From contig JAPKYC010000137.1 of NCBI GenBank assembly GCA_026394505.1, positions 1 to 43,313 of the forward strand: 43,313 nucleotides of DNA, written 5' to 3'. This document shows positions 40,463-43,313 of this stretch, one piece after another. Source of the DNA: Methanothrix sp. GTDB lineage: Archaea; Halobacteriota; Methanosarcinia; Methanotrichales; Methanotrichaceae. Position numbers and translations under genes: made by a program. The notes beneath the pieces are model-generated. The model saw nothing but the letters and a program-made list of their open reading frames with translations. It made no database searches and was not told the origin of the DNA. Within the stretch, counting starts at the first letter, position 1. Each line of letters starts with the position of its first letter.

Positions 40463-41398
40463 TTGACCGACAAGATCTACGTAGTTGGGCACAAGAGTCC
40501 CGATACCGATTCTGTAACATCTGCAATCGCTTATGCCAATCTGAAGAACGCCCTGGGAATGAAAGAGGCAGTCGCTGCCGCCGCAGGAGACATCAACGAC
40601 GAAACCCGTTTCCTGCTGGATTACTTCAAAGTTGCATATCCTGAGAAGCTCACCGATGCCACCGACAAGATGGTCATCCTGGTAGATCACAATGAGATGG
40701 CTCAGGCTGTGGACAAGCTTAACATGGAAAATATCGTGGAGATCGTAGACCACCACAAGATCGGCGGTCTCGCTACCGGCAAACCCATATTCTTCCTCAA
40801 TGAGCCGGTGGGCGCGACCGGCGGCATCATCGCGAATCTCTATGAGCAGAACAATATCGCCATCAGCAAAGAGATGGCCGGCCTGATGATGTCAGCCATT
40901 CTCTCAGATACTGTGCTCTTCAAGTCTCCTACCTGCACCCCTCGCGACAAGGCTGCTGTGGAGAAGCTGGCCAAGATCGCGGGCGTCGATCCCATGAAGT
41001 TCGGCATGGAGCTCTTAAAGGCCAAGAGCAACATGTCCTCCAAGTCTGCCAAGGATATTCTCATGGGCGACTTCAAGAAGTTCGACTTCTCCGGCACCAA
41101 GTCCGGCGTGGGCCAGGTCGAGGTCATGGACCTGGCCGATCTCGCGCCCAAGAGAGCCGCCATACTGGATGAAATGAATAAGACGAAAGAGGATAAAAAG
41201 TTGGATATGGTCGTGCTCATGCTCACCGATGTCATGAAAGAAGCCAGCGATCTGCTCTTCGTAGGAAATGCGGAGGCAGCAGCAGGATTCGAGAAGGCTT
41301 TCGGCGGCAAGCTCTCCAACAACTCCATTTACAAGGAGAAGTGCCTCTCTCGCAAGAAGCAGGTCATCCCGCCCCTGGAAGGTGCCTTCAAGAAGTAA
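40463..41398 (+). CDS. ppaC: Manganese-dependent inorganic pyrophosphatase (family II, DHH)
   Basis: 311 residues from TTG 40463, six bases after GAGGTG. An ATG-less extension to 40427 is open but not needed. The DHH signatures are complete: VVGHKSPDTDSVTSAIAYAN, VILVDHNEMAQAVD, VEIVDHHKIGGL, and the C-terminal DHHA2 SRKKQVIPPLEGAF. It has no CBS or DRTGG insert, so it is the short constitutive form. In acetate-activating methanogens it removes the pyrophosphate made by acetyl-CoA synthetase, which would suit Methanothrix. A fragment of the gene (codons for CTPRDKAAVEKL to VGQVEV) recurs at 42959-43159. Confidence 0.94.
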   Translation: MTDKIYVVGHKSPDTDSVTSAIAYANLKNALGMKEAVAAAAGDINDETRFLLDYFKVAYPEKLTDATDKMVILVDHNEMAQAVDKLNMENIVEIVDHHKIGGLATGKPIFFLNEPVGATGGIIANLYEQNNIAISKEMAGLMMSAILSDTVLFKSPTCTPRDKAAVEKLAKIAGVDPMKFGMELLKAKSNMSSKSAKDILMGDFKKFDFSGTKSGVGQVEVMDLADLAPKRAAILDEMNKTKEDKKLDMVVLMLTDVMKEASDLLFVGNAEAAAGFEKAFGGKLSNNSIYKEKCLSRKKQVIPPLEGAFKK

Positions 41399-41481
41399 AA
41401 GGATCGCTAGATGAAGACAAGAGAGATGACGAGACCAGAATTTCATTCTCTTCATCTCTATCCATTTATGGGGGTGATAAC

Positions 41482-42096
41482 TTGAAAAAAATGATATTAT
41501 TAATGGCGGTAATATTTTGCGCAGCAATGATTAATGATGTGATGGCTCAGAATAATGCAAAAGTTTCCACGCTAACCGTCCTCAAGGAGGACAGCGGAAA
41601 TCTCTCGGAAATGATCTTGTTCCCATACACCACATTCCAGGATTTCGGCATTAATGGCCTCTTTGTAGGCGAAGCGGTCAAGTTTACGGCACCAAAACCT
41701 GGTTGGAAGATAAGCGGAATAGAAGTGACCGGCCTGACCACATACAACAACACGACAAAGCTTTTTGCGCCGGACAGGAACTTCCTCGTCGAGGTGAGGG
41801 ATAAAGACTTGAATCTGCTTTACAAGTTTGCCGATATGCAGAATCTGTACTTTGCATACACCAGCGAGGGCCGCTTTTTATCACGGGCAATAATGATTCC
41901 ATCGATACCGGTAACTGGTGACTTCTATGTGGTCTTCTACGACCGCGGATCCATGAGTATCGCGATGGAACAAACCAATGAAACGAGCAACTCCTTCTTC
42001 TTCTTTGAAAGCCAAATGAAGCCCGCCGATTTCACGACAGCAAAAGCAAACGACACCATGAAGATAAACTGGTTAATCCGTGTGGCTGGGGTATAG
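41482..42096 (+). CDS. Secreted protein of unknown function
   Basis: 204 residues from TTG 41482, four bases after the ribosome site GGGGTGAT. The signal peptide is KKMILLMAVIFCAAMINDVM-A. The mature chain is beta-rich, with ILFPYTTFQDFGINGLFVGE, KFTAPKPGWKISGIEVTGLT, FLVEVRDKDLNLLYKFADMQ and GDFYVVFYDRGSMSIAMEQ. This strand pattern resembles a jelly-roll or carbohydrate-binding-type fold, though I cannot name a family. It has no anchor and may be released or bound to the envelope. It lies downstream of the pyrophosphatase gene but is separated from it by 83 bases. Confidence 0.75.
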   Translation: MKKMILLMAVIFCAAMINDVMAQNNAKVSTLTVLKEDSGNLSEMILFPYTTFQDFGINGLFVGEAVKFTAPKPGWKISGIEVTGLTTYNNTTKLFAPDRNFLVEVRDKDLNLLYKFADMQNLYFAYTSEGRFLSRAIMIPSIPVTGDFYVVFYDRGSMSIAMEQTNETSNSFFFFESQMKPADFTTAKANDTMKINWLIRVAGV

Positions 42097-42160
42097 GAAA
42101 TTTGGAAGGAATCTATGACCGGATTCCCTCTAAATTGCTTTTTTTGATCGCATTATCCGA

Positions 42161-42862
42161 CTATGACATTAGAGATCCCTCTTGCTGCTTGGCACGATAT
42201 AGTATGTCATCCAGCTCGTAAAAATTATCCTGGATCAGGTCTTGCTGAGTTAGTTCTTTGTTCTTTTGAGCAACCACATAATTTGGATCAAGCTCCAGGG
42301 CCTTATCAAAGCTCAATCGAGCATCCTGATATTTCCCCTGCTCTAGGAGGACGACACCTTTGTTGTTCCAGCTTTTTGGATCTCGGGGATTTATTCTAAT
42401 GGCCGCTTCGAAACTTGCAAGAGATTCATCTAGTTTGCCTGCATTCCCCTGAGCCAGGCCTCTGCTCATCCAGGCATCATAGTAAGCTGGATTTATTTCC
42501 AGGGCATTATCGAAACTGGAAATGCCCTCTTCGTACTTTTCCAAACCCATAGTGAGCGCGAGACCTTTGAAGTACCAGGCGTCCGCGTTGGAAGAATTTG
42601 ACACCAGAGCCTGGTCAAAAATGTCAATGGCTTCACTATATTTGCCGAGATTGGCCAAGGCCAACCCTTTGCCGATTAGGAGAGAGGCGTTCGATGTGTC
42701 CAGTTCCAAGGCTCTATCATAGCTGGCAACGGCTTCCTCGTAGCTGCCATTGAGGGAAAACTGACGGGCTTCGGTAGACCAGTAGTCGGCAGTGTGTTCT
42801 CCAACAGCGGGCAAGATGCATATTGCAGCCAACGCCAGAATAGCGGAAAATGCGAGTTTCAT
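42161..42862 (-). CDS. Secreted TPR-repeat protein
   Basis: 233 residues. Signal peptide KLAFSAILALAAICILPAVG. Five TPR units follow between about residues 28 and 205: ARQFSLNGSYEEAVASYDRA, GLALANLGKYSEAIDIFDQA, GLALTMGLEKYEEGISSFDN, GLAQGNAGKLDESLASFEAA and GVVLLEQGKYQDARLSFDKA. The tail (NFYELDDILYRAKQQEGSLM) is helical. It is a short cousin of the TPR part of the transglutaminase protein at 13120 but is not a recent copy of it. Likely an extracellular scaffold; partner unknown. Confidence 0.85.
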   Translation of the reverse strand: MKLAFSAILALAAICILPAVGEHTADYWSTEARQFSLNGSYEEAVASYDRALELDTSNASLLIGKGLALANLGKYSEAIDIFDQALVSNSSNADAWYFKGLALTMGLEKYEEGISSFDNALEINPAYYDAWMSRGLAQGNAGKLDESLASFEAAIRINPRDPKSWNNKGVVLLEQGKYQDARLSFDKALELDPNYVVAQKNKELTQQDLIQDNFYELDDILYRAKQQEGSLMS

Positions 42863-42958
42863 CGATGCCCTTCTCTCAGGAACTGATATATTTCTATTGT
42901 TTGCGAGGGGTAGCGGAGCATTAAGATCTGCCTATTCTGGCGTTTTAAGTCACCGACA

Positions 42959-43159
42959 TGCACTCCGCGCGACAAGGCTGCCGTTGAGAAGCTGGCCAAG
43001 ATCGCGGGCGTCGATCATATGGAGTTCGGCATGGGACTGCTCAAGGCCAAGAGCAACATGTCCGCCAAGTCCGCCAGGGACATTCTCCTGGGCGACTTCA
43101 AGGAGTTCACCTTCTCCGGCACCAAGTCCGGCGTGGGCCAGGTCGAGGTCTGGATCTAG
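42959..43159 (+). pseudogene. Internal fragment of the pyrophosphatase gene
   Basis: In one frame it reads CTPRDKAAVEKLAKIAGVDH, then MEFGMGLLKAKSNMSAKSAR and SGTKSGVGQVEVWI to TAG at 43157. This corresponds to about codons 160-225 of the gene at 40463-41398, with scattered changes and the same orientation. It lacks start, DHH motifs and C-terminal domain. The similarity begins abruptly after 42955 and ends at the stop. The copy and the gene enclose a secreted protein gene and the TPR gene. Confidence 0.88.
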
Positions 43160-43313
43160 TACAGCGAGGCCGAAGTGAAACGGCGGCGGCGCACCCGCGC
43201 AGCAAGCTGCGGGGCATCCAAGGCGCCGCCGCATGAAGGTGGAACCAGGTTAAGCTGATCCAAACCTAAGCTGAATACGCATGCCCTTTATCCCCGATGC
43301 AAGCATCGGGGTA
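43160..43313 (+). other. Right-edge region with strong hairpins
   Basis: No gene is evident. GGCGGCG at 43182-43188 can pair with CGCCGCC at 43223-43229 around a GC-rich loop. At the very end CCCCGATGC-AA-GCATCGGGG (43292-43311) is a perfect 9-base hairpin that could be a terminator or a mobile-element end. The window stops there. Confidence 0.4.

Overview
The window reads as a chromosome segment of a methanogenic archaeon. The direct evidence is three coenzyme F430 genes (cfbA, cfbE, cfbD), the coenzyme B genes for homoaconitase small subunit and homoisocitrate dehydrogenase, the methanopterin gene mptE, geranylgeranylglyceryl phosphate synthase, archaeal SecE, ribosomal protein L40e and the KEOPS subunit Cgi121. 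The archaeoflavoprotein plus iron-sulfur flavoprotein pair, many secreted TPR, PKD and S-layer-like proteins, and the general style of the proteins point to the Methanosarcinales, most likely Methanothrix (Methanosaeta). That placement is inference.

The left third (1-19700) is accessory and heavily rearranged. An AT-rich island (about 435-2544) with a winged-helix regulator and an EVE-plus-nuclease protein lies between two copies of the 3' end of one 135-codon gene. Next comes a likely DNA-damage or translesion cluster: a family B DNA polymerase with eroded motifs (PolB2-like), and a divergently controlled three-gene operon of a RecA-like protein without a visible Walker A plus two tiny proteins. 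The two transcription units share a 14-base box upstream. The first two genes of that operon are repeated in decayed form at 14908-15540. Between the copies lie a DUF72 protein, a broken XPB helicase, a HEAT-repeat membrane protein, a TPR pseudogene, a CDGSH iron-sulfur protein, a plant-type SABATH methyltransferase and a secreted transglutaminase-TPR protein. A tandem family of secreted beta-rich proteins (15629-18230) and the tail of a dead restriction enzyme (19119-19679) follow.

The middle (19762-26900) is core: secE, the cfbA-cfbE-cfbD operon, an S-layer-like small protein, the archaeoflavoprotein/Isf pair, and an operon hacB - uncharacterised Cys-rich protein - aksF that places an unknown gene inside coenzyme B synthesis. 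After aksF a HicAB toxin-antitoxin pair has been duplicated together with the 3' end of aksF.

The right part (28313-43313) carries a secreted papain-type protease with PKD domains, malic enzyme, a serine tRNA that appears to be interrupted at two places, the operon L40e - GGGP synthase - M24 peptidase - methionine aminopeptidase, the pair cgi121 - DUF2150, a coiled-coil protein with a long hairpin-rich leader, secreted proteins of unknown function, mptE, tmk, a manganese-type pyrophosphatase and a secreted TPR protein. A fragment of the pyrophosphatase gene is repeated near the right edge.

A theme of the whole window is that accessory DNA repeatedly sits between a gene and a partial copy of that gene (five cases). 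This suggests insertion or duplication events that reuse gene ends.
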